Below are positions 46,066 through 57,814 of a DNA stretch of 64,000 bases, one piece after another. This DNA comes from Lutjanus erythropterus (taxonomy: Eukaryota; Chordata; Actinopteri; Lutjaniformes; Lutjanidae), in contig CM034607.1 of assembly GCA_020091685.1 (NCBI GenBank), forward strand, positions 28,854,645-28,918,644, read 5' to 3'. The notes under the pieces were generated by a model that ran no database searches, was not told the DNA's origin, and saw only the letters and a list, made by a program, of their open reading frames with translations. How positions within the stretch are numbered: position 1 is the stretch's first letter; each line of letters starts with the position of its first letter. The position numbers and the translations under genes are program-made.

Positions 46066-46500
46066 AAAAAAAAAAAAGCGTTTGGACGCTGGGGTCCTCT
46101 GAGAACGAGTCTGTGTCAACACATGAGATGAAGATGCCCTTCCAAATACTATAAAAAATAAATCAAAGCTGGTGACTCAGTGTGACAACTCGCGCACTCT
46201 CATTTGGACTTTTTAAAGCCTGAACGTCGACCACATCTGTGAGAGAAAACTAACAAATTGCTTTGCACATCCTCATCAGTGGGAGCTCAAAGCAGCCTGG
46301 TACGTCATGGCATTTAAGGTCAAAATAAAAAAGTTTCTGAAAATATTCAGTGATGATTACAAAGCACCGCCAAAAGCCTCTGAGGGCGCATTAGTCTGCC
46401 AGAGCAATGAGCCATTTCCGAGGTGCAGTGTCCGTAGAGTTTGAATTTTCATTTTTAATCCGGTGACTTCACCCGTTACATGTCTGGTATCTCGCAGACT

Positions 46501-46501
<1 letters not shown>
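46066..46501. other. Repeat-free block; candidate conserved non-coding DNA
   Basis: No simple sequence or recognised transposon apart from an A run at about 46065-46076. Words such as AATATTCAGTGATGATTACAAAGC are seen. No exon. Confidence 0.25.

Positions 46502-46576
<75 letters not shown>
46502..46576 (+). repeat. (GT)37 microsatellite
   Basis: Uninterrupted GT run of 75 bp. Confidence 0.97.
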
Positions 46577-46579
<3 letters not shown>

Positions 46580-47587
46580 GGTCATACAGAGGGCCAGAGT
46601 AGATTTAACAGGTATCAGGAAAAGAGCTGAGCAATTACGTATGCAAAGAGAGCCACTAAATGAGCATTTGCATAAATCCTTACACAAATAGACATCATCT
46701 GAAAAAATAAAAAAAACCCTCTGTCACTCAGACTCAGATAAAAATACCCGTTTTGTGAATGGAGAGGGGGGTTTGCAGATCCATAGGTTACGATGGTAAT
46801 TACAGACGGGTTAGAGGGGGAGACAGGAAGCGCTGAAACTGAGCGGCGAGTAAAGCCGCAGGGAGGATATGTTTTTAGAAGAGACGTGGATGTGTTCAGG
46901 ACTTCCATCCGCACAGCAACAGGCACTGGGACAAAACAACACGAGGAGAAAACAAGAAGTGCGGAGGGAGGAGAGGAAAAAGATGAGATAGAGGGAAAAG
47001 ACAGAGTAGCATGGAAGAACTCGTGTGTCTTGTGACTTTAATGTCATCCTGACAGCTGTACGCATGAATTTAAATTAAATTATTTTCAACAGATAAAAAA
47101 AAAACCCATTCAAAGTCCGTTGAAATTCAATTAACATAAGTAGAATCAAGAATGCAAAGTACAGAGACAGAAAGATTAACGTCATTTGAGCAAGTAAGGG
47201 AGGTATAGCGCGATGGGGGAAGTTGAGGAAGGCGGAGGGAGAGGGACGGAGCAGGAGGGGTAGGTTAAGTACAAATTTGGAACCACACAAGCCAACCACA
47301 CACTGAAAGACTGTAATTTGGATTTTCCCAGAATAGCCAGTAAACGAGGGAGAGAGGAGGGACGGAATAACATAAACTCTTTAGCAGCACGCAACACGCA
47401 CAACAACAACACACTCCCCGGGACAGTCACCATATCTCACACACACACTTTCATGTCATGTAGCCTATATATAGGCACTCATATAGGCAATGCATACTAT
47501 GTATACACACACCACATGGGTAATGATTACAAAGTTACATGTACACACGGAGAAGCAAAACGGTGTATTACTAGATGGAGTATTGTG
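46577..47587. other. Non-coding; purine-rich patches
   Basis: GA-rich stretches at 46930-47010 and 47195-47260. Open frames over them (such as 46793-47035) are low complexity. Confidence 0.35.
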
Positions 47588-48973
47588 ACATTTTGAGAGC
47601 TGCACTCATTTGCTTTCATGCCGAGATGATTGATATCACTCTCATGTCTGTAGCCAGAAGACAGTCGGCTTAGCTTAGCTTCGCTTAGCTTAGTGCAACT
47701 GGAAACTCAGAAATGGCGGGCCTGGCTCCATCAATATTTAGCAAAATCTGCATACCAGCACTTCTAAAGCTAAATTTAATCAGGACTTATACCCAAGTAT
47801 GAAAACAACAACAACAGTTTTACAGGGGTATATTTCTTAGCCGGTTACAGTGACTCACCACAACTCATTTTTATGCTTCAGTGACATGTAACTTGTTAAT
47901 TAGTGAGATTTATGCCGCATAAATGAAGGCAAGGCAACTTACTTCAATAAATTTATGAGTTTTGAACTCTTAAACTTTGAAGTAATGATGTTTTGTTGAG
48001 ATAATTTACATTTCTTCTTTAGATAAACGTGAATCTTTGCATTTCAGAAACCAAGAAAATGTGTATTTCAAATATTGCTGAGTGAATTTATTGAAGTGAA
48101 AGTGAATATTGGTTAATAATTTAGTATTTTCACGTGCAACTACTTAATTTGCAAGCACCAAAATGACAGTTTGCTCAGAAACACGCACACGAGCAGCTCA
48201 CTGCAGGGCTTTGCCAGTTGTTGGGTTGTTGCCCTTCTGCAGCCCTGTCCAGCTGTCCTCGTGTAATGGCCGGTCTTTCTGGTATCTCTTCCAGACTCTT
48301 GAGACTGTGCTGGGAGAAACAGAAAACCTTGCGACGGCTCGTATAGATGCGCCATCCTGGAGGAGCTGGGCGACCTGTGCAACCTGAGTGAGCTGCAGGT
48401 ACTGCATCATGCTACCAGGAGCGACAAGGGCACTAGCAAATCAGTCAGGAAGGATAAGGAGAGAAAATCATTCCCTTTTTTTGTTGTTGCCTCTCCTGTC
48501 CACCTGTTGTTGCTTTAATTTGCACCAAAGCAGGTGAAATCGATTCATAGCTGGACAGATTGATATCCCAGAAGTTTAATTGACTTGGTGTACTTACTGC
48601 AATGATTAAGTGTTCCCTTATTATTATTTTTATTATTTTTCGAGCAGTGCATGTACCAAGCTATATGTGAAAAGTTAAATAACTGACTTAAGAATGAAAA
48701 ATCACTACATTTGTAAGCAAAGGTACTATAGTCTTGCCAGAAAGTAAACAGACGTGCAGCTTGTTAAATGGATATATGTCACACTACATTGTGCAAGTAG
48801 AGATTTAAACAAATGAGATATACCTCGTTCATTTGAGAAGTCTTTATGCTAAGCTAACTGGGTTGGCTGTGTCTTTCTACTTTGTGTGCATGAGAGTTCT
48901 ATCAATCTTCACGTCGACCTCTTGCCACGAAAGCAAGTAAGTCTGTTTCCCAGAATTTGAAACAATTCTTTTA
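47588..48973. mobile_element. 'GCTTAGC' MITE split by a Tc1-like insertion
   Basis: The left arm (47588-47900) reads TTTGCTTTCATGCCGAGATG, TATCACTCTCATGTCTGTAG, a chain of GCTTAGCTTAGCTT, then CTGCATACCAGCACTTCTAAAGC. The matching right arm (48830-48973) reads GTCTTTATGCTAAGCTAACTGG, AGTTCTATCAATCTTC, then GAATTTGAAACAATTCTTTTAA. The 0.9 kb between the arms includes the Tc1-like remnant at 48140-48649, which must have inserted later. Confidence 0.6.
48140..48649 (-). pseudogene. Tc1/mariner-like transposase remnant with one terminal repeat
   Basis: Minus strand: the outer end is CACTGCTCGAAAAATAATAA at 48649, matching the CACTGCTC-type inverted terminus of a fish Tc1 family. About 240 bp later the frame 48410-48198 begins and reads LLQDGASIRAVARFSVSPS, then TVSRVWKRYQ, the N-terminal helix-turn-helix DNA-binding domain of a Tc1-type transposase. 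A frameshift moves the continuation (HYTRTAGQGCRRATTQQ) to another frame (48382-48140). The catalytic domain and the opposite terminus are missing, so it is an inactive, internally deleted fossil. It lies inside the MITE annotated at 47588-48973. Confidence 0.75.
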
Positions 48974-51415
48974 ATGCTTGGGTGTCTTTTTGTTTTCTGA
49001 ACTCAACCAAACAATAAGCTTAATGCTCAGGTTTGCACAATGTGCTGTTTAGATTCGGGAGGTGTGTGTGTGTGTCGTCTCCTCTCTGCAGTACACCCTT
49101 CACTTCACACACACACACAGACATTTACGTGTATCGTCACAGAACCATAATTCCAGCCTTAGGCTTTGCAATGGCGGTTCTTCTAAAGCTAACAACACAA
49201 GTGATTTATTCTTCAATTTTTCATTTTATTCCCTACCCTGTTTTCTTTGTTTTTCTTGCTGTGGTCATTGTTGATCTTTACCGACACAAATGTCTCTGTA
49301 ACCGATCACACCACTTGTACAAGTAACTAATACTTATGGTACTTCCCAAAACAGCTGAAACCAATAATCCCATCAGCAGCAGTAGTGTCATGGCTGATTT
49401 ATGACTTTGCATTTAACACTTCTACCCAGGCCTGCAGAGCACCGCACACAGTGGGCTCCTGATATCCATCTCCGTGGAGGTTACGTCCTCGTCCAGACCC
49501 TCTCAGCTGCATGTCAGTTATGCAGACAATGCACAGACATGCGCAGTTACCAGCAGCTGTCTATCAAACCTATAGTTTTAAATATACATGCATTCAGCGT
49601 AACTGGACACAGATGTTGTGAAAAACTCAGCAGGATCTGATATGCTGACTAAAAGACTCGCAGCATGAATTGCCGAGAAGTATAAACAAAGTGTCATTCA
49701 TCGCACAGCACGACAGAAAGTAGAAAAATCAACTCTAATCTGTCAAACCTTTCCATATCCGTTTTTAAATGCAGCTTTATTTCATTATCATGTCAGGAGT
49801 GGATGCTATAATAGCACGATTCTGACTGGAAGATAGCTGGTTTCAATTCTGGCCCTGCTGGGAAAATCTTAATGGGAAAGAGGAATAAAAAACAGATAAA
49901 AACAGCTCAGTTTAATCTCAGTAACTACTGCTAAAGTGCCCTTGAGCAAGGTATTATTGTTTAACTGTGGTATATTGTTGGTTAATGAGGCAGCTGTGTA
50001 CTTGCTGTGCTGCAAAACAGTCCCACTAATAGAGGAATAAAACAAAAGTATAAATTTTTATGACTTCTTGATTCTGCAGTGTGAATACTTTTAAACTTCT
50101 AGATTTTTCTTTTTTCTATCGATGACCCCTTCAGGAACCCAGTAATAGGCAATTATGTATAATAAAGAAGAAAATGATAAGTAAATAAATGTATAAACAA
50201 ACAAGAAACAAGCACATTCTGGTATTCAGTAGCAGATTTTTTTTCTTACCCGGCTGAGCAAATGGATCAGAAATTTATTTGCAGTTTAAAACTAAATCCA
50301 ATGTGCATTTACAGGGATAATTGTATTTTACACTATAAATATGAAATCTGTCACAAAATCCTCTACAGCTGAAACATTTTGCAAAATTTATATGATCATT
50401 TGAGTGTCTGCATGCCATTAACACTTTTGTGTTGTGAAAGTCATAAACTGCTGTAAACTTTTACCTTTGGATTCCACTGGACTCTTCACGTCTATGTCGT
50501 GGTTTTGATCTTCCTCTGCGTGGCTGCAGGTCCAACCAGCAGCAGAAATGTTTCAGAAGCGGAGTTTTTCCAGCCTGATTATGTTTACTTGCTCATACTT
50601 TGTTCATTTGGTCCTTTTTCCTTGATTTTTGTGCTGCTACCATGCCTCAATTGTTTGAACAGGTTTGTTTTTTGGCTGCTTTTATGCTCATGAGCCTGCA
50701 TGAGGTGTTTTATTTTGAAAATTCACCAGATCCTCTGTGCTGTTCCTGTGTGTGACTTCCAGCCTGCTTGATCTGCTCTGTGCAGACTGACCCGTCAAAC
50801 ATAGACTGCATGGCGAGCTGTTACTTGGCCCTGTGCAAATTGTTTTATTTATCAGAGGTTATCAAATCAATGTTTAAAAAATCACTGTAACATTGATGGT
50901 TATTAGAACCCCTGAAAAACACTGATACATCCCGTGCTGTTATAATCTATATCAGCACTCATGGAATGTAATTTATCCAGTGAAATTACTCAGCTGGAGC
51001 TATGTTGTATATTTTATTTTTTTCAGTGTTGTTCTTATTTTTAGAATTTCTTTTGATTTATTTTATACATGTGTTCCTCTTGAATTGTTTATATAAGTAC
51101 TTATGAATATACCTCATATTAAGTCAGATGTCAATGTCTGTGGAAATATTTTTATGGTAAAAAAGGGATCTGAGAAATAACAAAATAAAAAAAAACTCAT
51201 CTCATCTCTCATCATCAAAACCAGAGCAAACTAATAAATAATAATATTCATAACCTTGATCTCCTGTCAAACACAAAGTGCATTTCCCTGAAACAGATTA
51301 GATTGATTTTTTCAGGGATAAGCAAAAAGATATTTTTCCAAAACAATCTGTAGTCATAATAACTGAAGGTTAATCAACCTCATCATGCTGATCCTGGAGA
51401 TCCACAACCTTAAGT
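48974..51415. other. 2.4-kb stretch without gene or clear repeat
   Basis: Short imperfect GT (49059-49075) and CA (49108-49120) tracts only. Open frames such as 49033-49326 and 50499-50693 are hydrophobic, T-rich and lack splice sites. Confidence 0.35.
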
Positions 51416-51663
51416 TTAAGGGACAGTTCACCACAGAATTAAAAATACATATTTTTCCTACTATATGGTGCTATTTACCTGTTGCCGAGTTTTGGAGATA
51501 TTGTCGGTAAAGATTAGCCTTCCCTTGAATATAATGGAACTGGATGACACACGGTTTGCGGTGCTCAAAGTGCAAAAAAAAGTCTTTATTCAGAAATCAT
51601 GACTCAACCATGTAACCGTGCAGAAGGAAGCGTGCATCTATGTGCACGGTGATATGGTTGGCG
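51416..51663 (+). mobile_element. MITE of the 19431-20689 family, truncated copy 2
   Basis: Starts TTTAAGGGACAGTTCACCAC and continues ATATAATGGAACTGGATGACACACGG and GTGCAGAAGGAAGCGTGCATCTA, collinear with the left arm of copy 1. The right arm is absent. Confidence 0.75.
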
Positions 51664-52445
51664 AATGTTCAGTAATGTATTCTAATGGATTCTTGACTTT
51701 TTATCTCCACATCAGTGCCATAAACGTGATAACCCACATTAATTAAGATGAATACGCAGATTGCTTATCTATTTTCAATGAATGTGTTGGCTTCAGATGC
51801 TGGTATAAATATTTATACAGCCACTGCTCCGCTCTCCCTGGAGTACAGCCTTTTATTTATTTTTCACCTTGTCTGACTTGTTGTGCATTAACATCTCATC
51901 ACTAGTTTGGACGGAGAATGAAAACAGTGAACGAGGCTCGCTGCGGCTGCGGCAATGCCGTCAGCCCTCTTCGCCACGTTCTGTTACAGCAGGTCAAGCG
52001 GAAGAAGTGGGTCAGCTGTTGATTGAAAGTGGGTCACGTTGGCCCGTTGCTGATGGCCCTCGGGCCAGCCTGTGTGGGTATTAAGTGTACGCTGCCCTCA
52101 TTAACAAACAATCATTTTTACTCCAGGATTATCACCCTGTGATCCTACTTGATGACTTAACCTACGTGTCATTTTGACTGTTAAAACTAAAGACTTGCTC
52201 AAGGATGGAAAGAGATTAAGGCTCATTTACATATTTATAGTTTAGGCATTTAGCAGAAGCTCTAAAATGCTTTATTAAAATAAGCTTCAGTTCCTTAATC
52301 AGCAAAGTTAAATGCAGCTAAGACTCCTCACAATATTCTTCTTCTTTTCTAAATTAGGATGTTTCAATTTGCCCTTTGCCTGACATGATCTGGATTGTCC
52401 TGACATACTAAATATCTTCATCTGATCATGAAAATGTGCGAAAGA
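51664..52445. other. Repeat-free block; candidate conserved non-coding DNA
   Basis: 51690-52140 lacks simple repeats. Its AT-rich part holds CCCACATTAATTAAGATGAA and GGTATAAATATTTATACAGCC (a palindrome), and it is followed by a GC-rich part (51925-52075). The 71-codon frame at 51869-52084 has no recognised homology. Confidence 0.3.
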
Positions 52446-52905
52446 TGTTGAATTTCTGTATAGAGTTAGACGAGAAGATTTACACCACTTTTGTGTCTGT
52501 GTCTGTACAATAAATATTAAGCTACAGCCAGCCGTCACTAGCTTTGCTTAGCTTGGCACAAAGACTGGTGATCGGGGCAAACAGATGGCTCTGTCCAAAG
52601 GCAATGACAATGTATTTGTAGAGATTAAACAAACAAGATGTAGGCCCAACAACTTTAAAGGGGCTGTTAGTTGAATTTTGTTGCATTTGGGCAGAGCCAA
52701 GCATGCTATATCCCCTTTTTTCTAGTCTTTATGCTAAGCTGAGCTAACTGCTGTTGTTGTCAGTAGCTTCATATACTGTACAAATACTACAGTGGTATCA
52801 ATCTTCTCATTTAAGTCTCTCCAAGACAGCAAATATGCTACGTTTATTTTCCTAAATGTCTAAACTATTTCTTTAACGCAAATGCTAAAAGAATATTTGA
52901 AATGG
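52446..52905. mobile_element. 'GCTTAGC' MITE, duplicated copy A
   Basis: Both arms present: GAGTTAGACGAGAAGATTTA and CTTTGCTTAGCTTGGCACAAAGACTGG on the left, TCTTTATGCTAAGCTGAGCTAACTG and CTAAACTATTTCTTTAA on the right. The 29 bp after the element (AATGCTAAAAGAATATTTGAAATGG) recur after copy B at 53704-53734, so the two copies arose by local duplication, not by separate insertion. Confidence 0.7.
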
Positions 52906-52913
52906 ACAGCGTC

Positions 52914-53158
52914 CATTAGCAATGACAAATGGAGTTATTAGGAATAAGAACTCTAAGGTGAACCTCTTACCCTCCAGAAATCCCTTCCTATAATCCTTTT
53001 CCACTGTTAATATGAAGCTATAGCCAAATAGTCATTGTCCATTAACAGCGCCGAACACAAACAGATTAATTAGGAAAAACAGTTAGACTCCACAAACCTC
53101 CAAATTTACCTTTCTGCAATCGGTAACCACTGTAAATATGAAACGACAGCCAGAAGCC
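52914..53158 (+). repeat. Two units of a diverged ~110-bp repeat
   Basis: Unit 1 (52914-53020) and unit 2 (53040-53158) each read CATTAGC-AACGGAGTTATTAGGAA, a spacer, CC..CCAAA..CCTTCCTACAAT, then CCACTGTTAATATGAAGC. Further units lie at about 53315-53433 and, isolated, at 57405-57515. Confidence 0.55.
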
Positions 53159-53199
53159 AAACAAAACCACCTTACCAGAACCTCAAAAGCTTTAAATTC

Positions 53200-53735
53200 T
53201 GAATTTTTGTCTCCCTGTACAATAAATATGAAGCCACAGCAAGCAATTATTAGCTTAGCTTAGCACAAATACTAGAGACAAGGGGAAATGGCTGGGATAT
53301 GTTTGGACAGAGCCTAGCAATTCAGATTAAGTGCTCAAAGGTGCAACAGTTAGACCCTGCAGACCCCCTTAGGTTCCTTCCTACAATCCTTTGCCACATT
53401 AATGAAGCTACAGTCAGAAGCCAGTTAGCTTAGCTTAGCATGACGACTAGAAATTGGGAAATGGCTAACCTCACTGAGTTAGCGTGGCTTAGCTTGGCAT
53501 AAAGACTGGAAGTAGGGGAAAATGTGTAGCATGGCCGTACTAACTATTTTCGCTGTTTCGAGCTGTTTTTATGCTTTAAGCTAACAGGTTGCCATCAGTT
53601 TATATTTACTGTACAGACATGGGAGTGGCATCAATCTTCTCAGCAAACTATGGTTAAAAAGTAATTAAGCTTGTTTGCTTAGATGTCAAACTATTTCTTT
53701 TAAACACAAATACCAAAGGAATATTTGAAATGATT
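53200..53735. mobile_element. 'GCTTAGC' MITE, duplicated copy B
   Basis: CAATAAATATGAAGCCACAGC, TTAGCTTAGCTTAGCACAAATACTAG, an embedded unit of the ~110-bp repeat, a second TTAGCTTAGCTTAGCATGACGACTAG, then the right arm ATGCTTTAAGCTAACAGG to CAAACTATTTCTTTTAA. The flank matches that of copy A. Confidence 0.65.
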
Positions 53736-55075
53736 ATCTGGACAGTTTCTTGCTGATCGGTTTGGCTAACAGTTCAGTATTTTCTCTTCAGTTCACAGTG
53801 TTGCACAAATGGCCCACTTCATTAATCTGTTACTTTAACCACTGAGAAAAGCCTTCCTTCCTGTGGGATAGTGCTCACTTTGCTTAAACACATTTGTGAT
53901 TTTATTGGCTCGGCGTGTGTGTTATTACCCGCAATGTTCTTCTTCTCTATGGTTTCTGAAAAAAACAGCCTGGAGAGCCAGTCACTGCTGAGATGAGTCA
54001 GCCCATCATAGAAAACCAGTATCACCACCAGCCATGTGTCATTATGTATTCCCTGAACTTCCCCCGTCATGGCTCTGCGGCTGTCCTTCATGGTGTCTCC
54101 AGATTTTGAAAGACATTCAACACATCTGTGATTTTCATCCTTCATTAGGTAAAGCAAATAACCTAAAGGTAGAGAGCACCAGGGCTAGACCACGGAGATG
54201 AGCCAGATCTGGCTGCACTTGTTTTGTTTGATTTGACGTGAGGTTGAATTTCGTACCAGCAGTAAACAAGCTGCAGGGCACACTTGACATCAGGGGGGAA
54301 AAAAAAAAACCTTGGTTGTCATGGACAGTCATGGAAACGGGTTTGATGGCATTGTTTTGCACGATGCATGGGGGCATCATCAGCCAAAATGTTGGCAAGA
54401 AAAAATAATATGCGGTTTTCTTCTTTCTTCCTCTCGGTTCTACATTTCGATGATGATTGCTCTTTGCCACAATGCCAGAATCACTGAGGGGGTGCAGTGG
54501 ATAATCTAGCTCATATTGGCTTTCTGTTAGTCATTTTGGCAACACAGTACATTTAATAGGGGTGACATCCATCCTAATTGTTGCTTGGGACGCTTTGTTT
54601 CCATGCGGGACATAATTCTCTTCATGTAGATTTGACCACATAGTTTTGCTGTCTGTGAACGCAGTGACATTTTGTACTCCAGCTAATACAAGTACCTCAT
54701 ACACAACCAATTATTTCAGTTCCCAAGGTCATTTCATCCTTCAACCCAGAAATAAAGACATTTTTGGCGAGCTCTGAACCACAGTTGGATGTGAATAAAT
54801 CAGCGCACACTGACAGTCAGGATCTTTTTGTGGCTTTCATGCAGCTTTGAGCCAAATGTCCAGGCTAATTACATTTGATCCAGGGATCTCCTCGTCACAC
54901 GTTTGCCTGCTTTTAATGGTGAACAGTGAATGAGCCTTGATGAAAGATTGTTATCATCAAGCTGAATGTGCTCAGGTGTGTTTGTTCTTGCTGCAAAGGT
55001 GCTGCACCCCCACTGAGTGTGCACGCATGCACACAAAGGAACATTTAATCACACATGTTCATACACATGCCTGTA

Positions 55076-55077
<2 letters not shown>
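53736..55077. other. Non-coding; nothing firm
   Basis: Two adjoining minus-strand frames of 111 codons each (53822-54157, 54135-54470) have no recognisable domain or splice sites. An A run lies at 54299-54309. 54540-54900 appears repeat-free. Confidence 0.3.

Positions 55078-55125
<48 letters not shown>
55078..55125 (+). repeat. (CA)24 microsatellite
   Basis: Uninterrupted CA run. Confidence 0.96.
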
Positions 55126-55127
<2 letters not shown>

Positions 55128-55432
55128 TTCTCTACATCACATAGAGGCACATGATTTATTATCAGCCCCTTTTTAAAAGACACCTCATGATTACATCAAA
55201 TATACTTTTCAGTTTCAAATATCACTTTGCCTCAAACTGTTGGCTGATTGAATTTCTAAACCATCACAAAAAAGAGATTATTCTTGGCAAAGGAACAAAA
55301 ACTCCCCTCAGATTTCCACACAACACAGCAATGCATCACTTCTAATCTGTGCTCAAAGTGGACCAAAGGGGCGGTAGGGTTAGGCAATTTCCCCCCATGA
55401 AACACAGCAAAAATGTCCATATAAAATATGAT
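55126..55432. other. Non-coding linker
   Basis: No feature assigned; GGTAGGGTTAGGC near 55373 is a chance telomere-like word. Confidence 0.3.
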
Positions 55433-55885
55433 AAATGACCTCTAGAGTGGCTCAGTGTAGGAGACAATGTGATAAAATGCTCTTAAAGTGCCTCTCCATT
55501 ATGTTTTGTCATGTTACTTCCACTGAAGTGCCCTCTAAAGTGCACTTGCAGTGGAGAAAACATGATAAAGTGCCCTCTAGAGTGCCCTTCAAGTGGACAA
55601 AATGTGGTGAAGTGCCCTTTGAGTGGAGAAAACATAATAACATGTCCTCTAGAGTTCTCTTGGAGTGGACTAAATGAGATAAAGTTCCCTCTAGAGTGCC
55701 CTTTGAGTGGACAAAACATAATAAAGTATCCTCTAGAGTGCCCTTCCAGTGGACAAAATGTGATAAAGTGCCCTCTAGAGTGTCCTTTGAGTGGACAAAA
55801 CATAATAAAGTATCCTCTAGAGTGCCCTTCCAGTGGACAAAATGTGATAAAGTGACCTCTAGGGTGCCAGCTGAGTCCACCACTG
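55433..55885 (-). repeat. 42-bp minisatellite element, copy 3 (inverted)
   Basis: About ten 42-bp units, here as GTGGACAAAACATAATAAAG plus TGCCCTCTAGAGTGCCCTTC, ending at CTGAGTCCACCACTG (55871-55885), the exact inverse of the CAGTGGTGGACTCAG start of copy 1. Several frames on both strands are open for 110-135 codons because the unit is a multiple of three. Confidence 0.85.
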
Positions 55886-56521
55886 GTCATGTCAGTTCCT
55901 TGTTGAGTCCTGATTCAGTCCCACAGCGAGTAACTGTTGGCTACACTCACACCCAACACTCCCTCCAAATCAAAACTGACAGCAGAGGAATTGAACCGTT
56001 TTTTTGGGACAACTCATTTCCATGTATTTTACTCCAGCTGACTCCCTGCCCCCGGCAGCGCCGAGTACTTTTAATCTGATTACTATATTCTCTGCCATGT
56101 CAATACATTTTTAAAAGGGTTTAAAGAACAAACCACTTGCAGGCAGGCCTGGGGGACGCTCTGCGCAGAAACAACGAGAGATTCTAGGAAAAAGGCTGTT
56201 AATTGACAGCTGATCCGTAGAATGTGTGCAGAATTTTCTTTGGGCTGTTGTTCATCTAAAAGCATCCTGACCTGTTTTCTAATAAGACTCAACATGGATT
56301 GTCCTCTGATTTTCCAGGGGATTTAGTTTATGTTTTGTCTCCTAGTGACACCCCCATGTCTTTGTTGTTTGTCCTGACCCATGACTGTATTTATATAAGT
56401 TGGTTTTCAGTGTTTTGTGGTCTTTTGTGTTTGGTATCACACAGTGAGTGTTTTGTTTGAGCATTTGTAATGTGGTTAGCACTCCCACGAGAGACATGTC
56501 CAGTAGAGGGTGGATTGAGGA

Positions 56522-56525
<4 letters not shown>
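55886..56525. other. Non-coding; nothing recognised
   Basis: No feature assigned. Confidence 0.3.

Positions 56526-56603
<78 letters not shown>
56526..56603 (+). repeat. (TG)39 microsatellite
   Basis: Uninterrupted TG run of 78 bp, the longest perfect one in the window. Confidence 0.97.
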
Positions 56604-56605
<2 letters not shown>

Positions 56606-57404
56606 CAAAGCTGGCTACTACAATACGACGTGCAAACACGTTCTGAATGAAAATATCTGCGTTTTTATGTCTCTTCATTTCTAAATCCATGTGTCTCTGC
56701 AGTTCTTGGAAAGTCTTCTCTTACTCTCTTTTGCTTTCTTTTGAATTTCCATCTGCGTGTGTTTGTATATTTGCATTGGGGAGAAACCTGGGAAGGGCCA
56801 GCGTCTGGACGAACCGGGCAGACAGACGGATGAACATGCCAAAATGTGACCAAGGGAGAGGAAGGCGATGTTGAAAACAAGGGAGGACAAGAGGAAGAAA
56901 AGGCAGAGGGAAGCTGGAGAAAGTGGAGAGAGACGGGGCCCCTGACCTGACCACACTGACACACTCGGTTCTCCCTCTCGTTGCCAGCTGTGCATTGTGG
57001 TCGATTCGGAGAGGACACACTCGCACACACATATACTTATCTACGCATGCTGGCGATGAGGACATACTTGGCCTGCGTGCATGTGTGTGTGTGTTTGAAT
57101 GTGACAGCCTATCCATGCGTGCTAAAGAGAGTGTGGACGCTACCAAAAATCCAACCGTCTGTGTTTGTTTTCCTTCCAGCCTTTGTGCCTTTGTGTTCAC
57201 ATCCCTGAACCTGTATGCACATCTGTGTGTGTATACGTATATTTACACGGCTGCTGCTGGAGTGTGCCCGCGCTCATTTCCATCTGTTTTTCTTGCGCGG
57301 CAGCCTGAGCTGGGCAGGATATTGGTGTGTAGTGTGTCCCCGCGTACCACTCCATCATCTCAGCCTCTTCGCCGCGTCCCCACATGTGTGTCACGTCTGC
57401 GAGC
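56604..57404. other. Non-coding; purine-rich patch and CA/TG-rich frames
   Basis: 56850-56940 is GA-rich. The 171-codon + frame (56923-57438) and the 159-codon minus frame (56721-57200) overlap in opposite directions over TG/CA-rich DNA and show no recognisable domain. I consider both spurious. Confidence 0.4.
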
Positions 57405-57515
57405 CATTAGCGATGTCGAGCACAAACGGAGTAATTAGGAATAAGTGCTCAAAGGTGCAACAGTTAGACCCCGCAACCCCCCAAAAGATTCCTTCCCACA
57501 ATGCTTTGCCACATT
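57405..57515 (+). repeat. Isolated unit of the ~110-bp repeat of 52.9-53.4 kb
   Basis: CATTAGCGATGTCGAGCACA, ACGGAGTAATTAGGAATAAG, GCTCAAAGGTGCAACAGTTA, then TTCCTTCCCACAATGCTTTG: the cleanest copy of the unit, 4 kb from the others. Confidence 0.6.
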
Positions 57516-57667
57516 CTGAGGCCACCCGTTCCCACCGCTGGAGCCTGACTGTTACCCAACGCGCACATCTCTGCAAATAGAAATGGTGCTGCTAACAGGC
57601 GATGTGGGCACCCTGTGTTTTCAGAGCGGGCCCCGGCGAGTGCTGACTGGCCCTCGAAGGGGTTATT

Positions 57668-57671
<4 letters not shown>

Positions 57672-57701
<30 letters not shown>
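57672..57701 (+). repeat. (GT)15 microsatellite
   Basis: Uninterrupted GT run. Confidence 0.93.
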
Positions 57702-57703
<2 letters not shown>

Positions 57704-57814
57704 TTCTGCCGGACTGGCTGGAGACGGAGGTGCAGGAAATGCAACATGGTCAAAGAGTCAAGACGGGGAAAGTTCCCTCTTAACGCAGCAGTTTGTCATG
57801 TCTCACTGCGTGTA

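Noticed and set aside
55483-55890. 110-135-codon frames on both strands as repeat proteins
   Set aside because: A 42-bp repeat unit (multiple of three) keeps several frames open on both strands at once; no start context or conserved flank.
56721-57438. 159- and 171-codon opposing frames
   Set aside because: They overlap antisense over TG/CA- and purine-rich DNA, with no recognisable domain in either.
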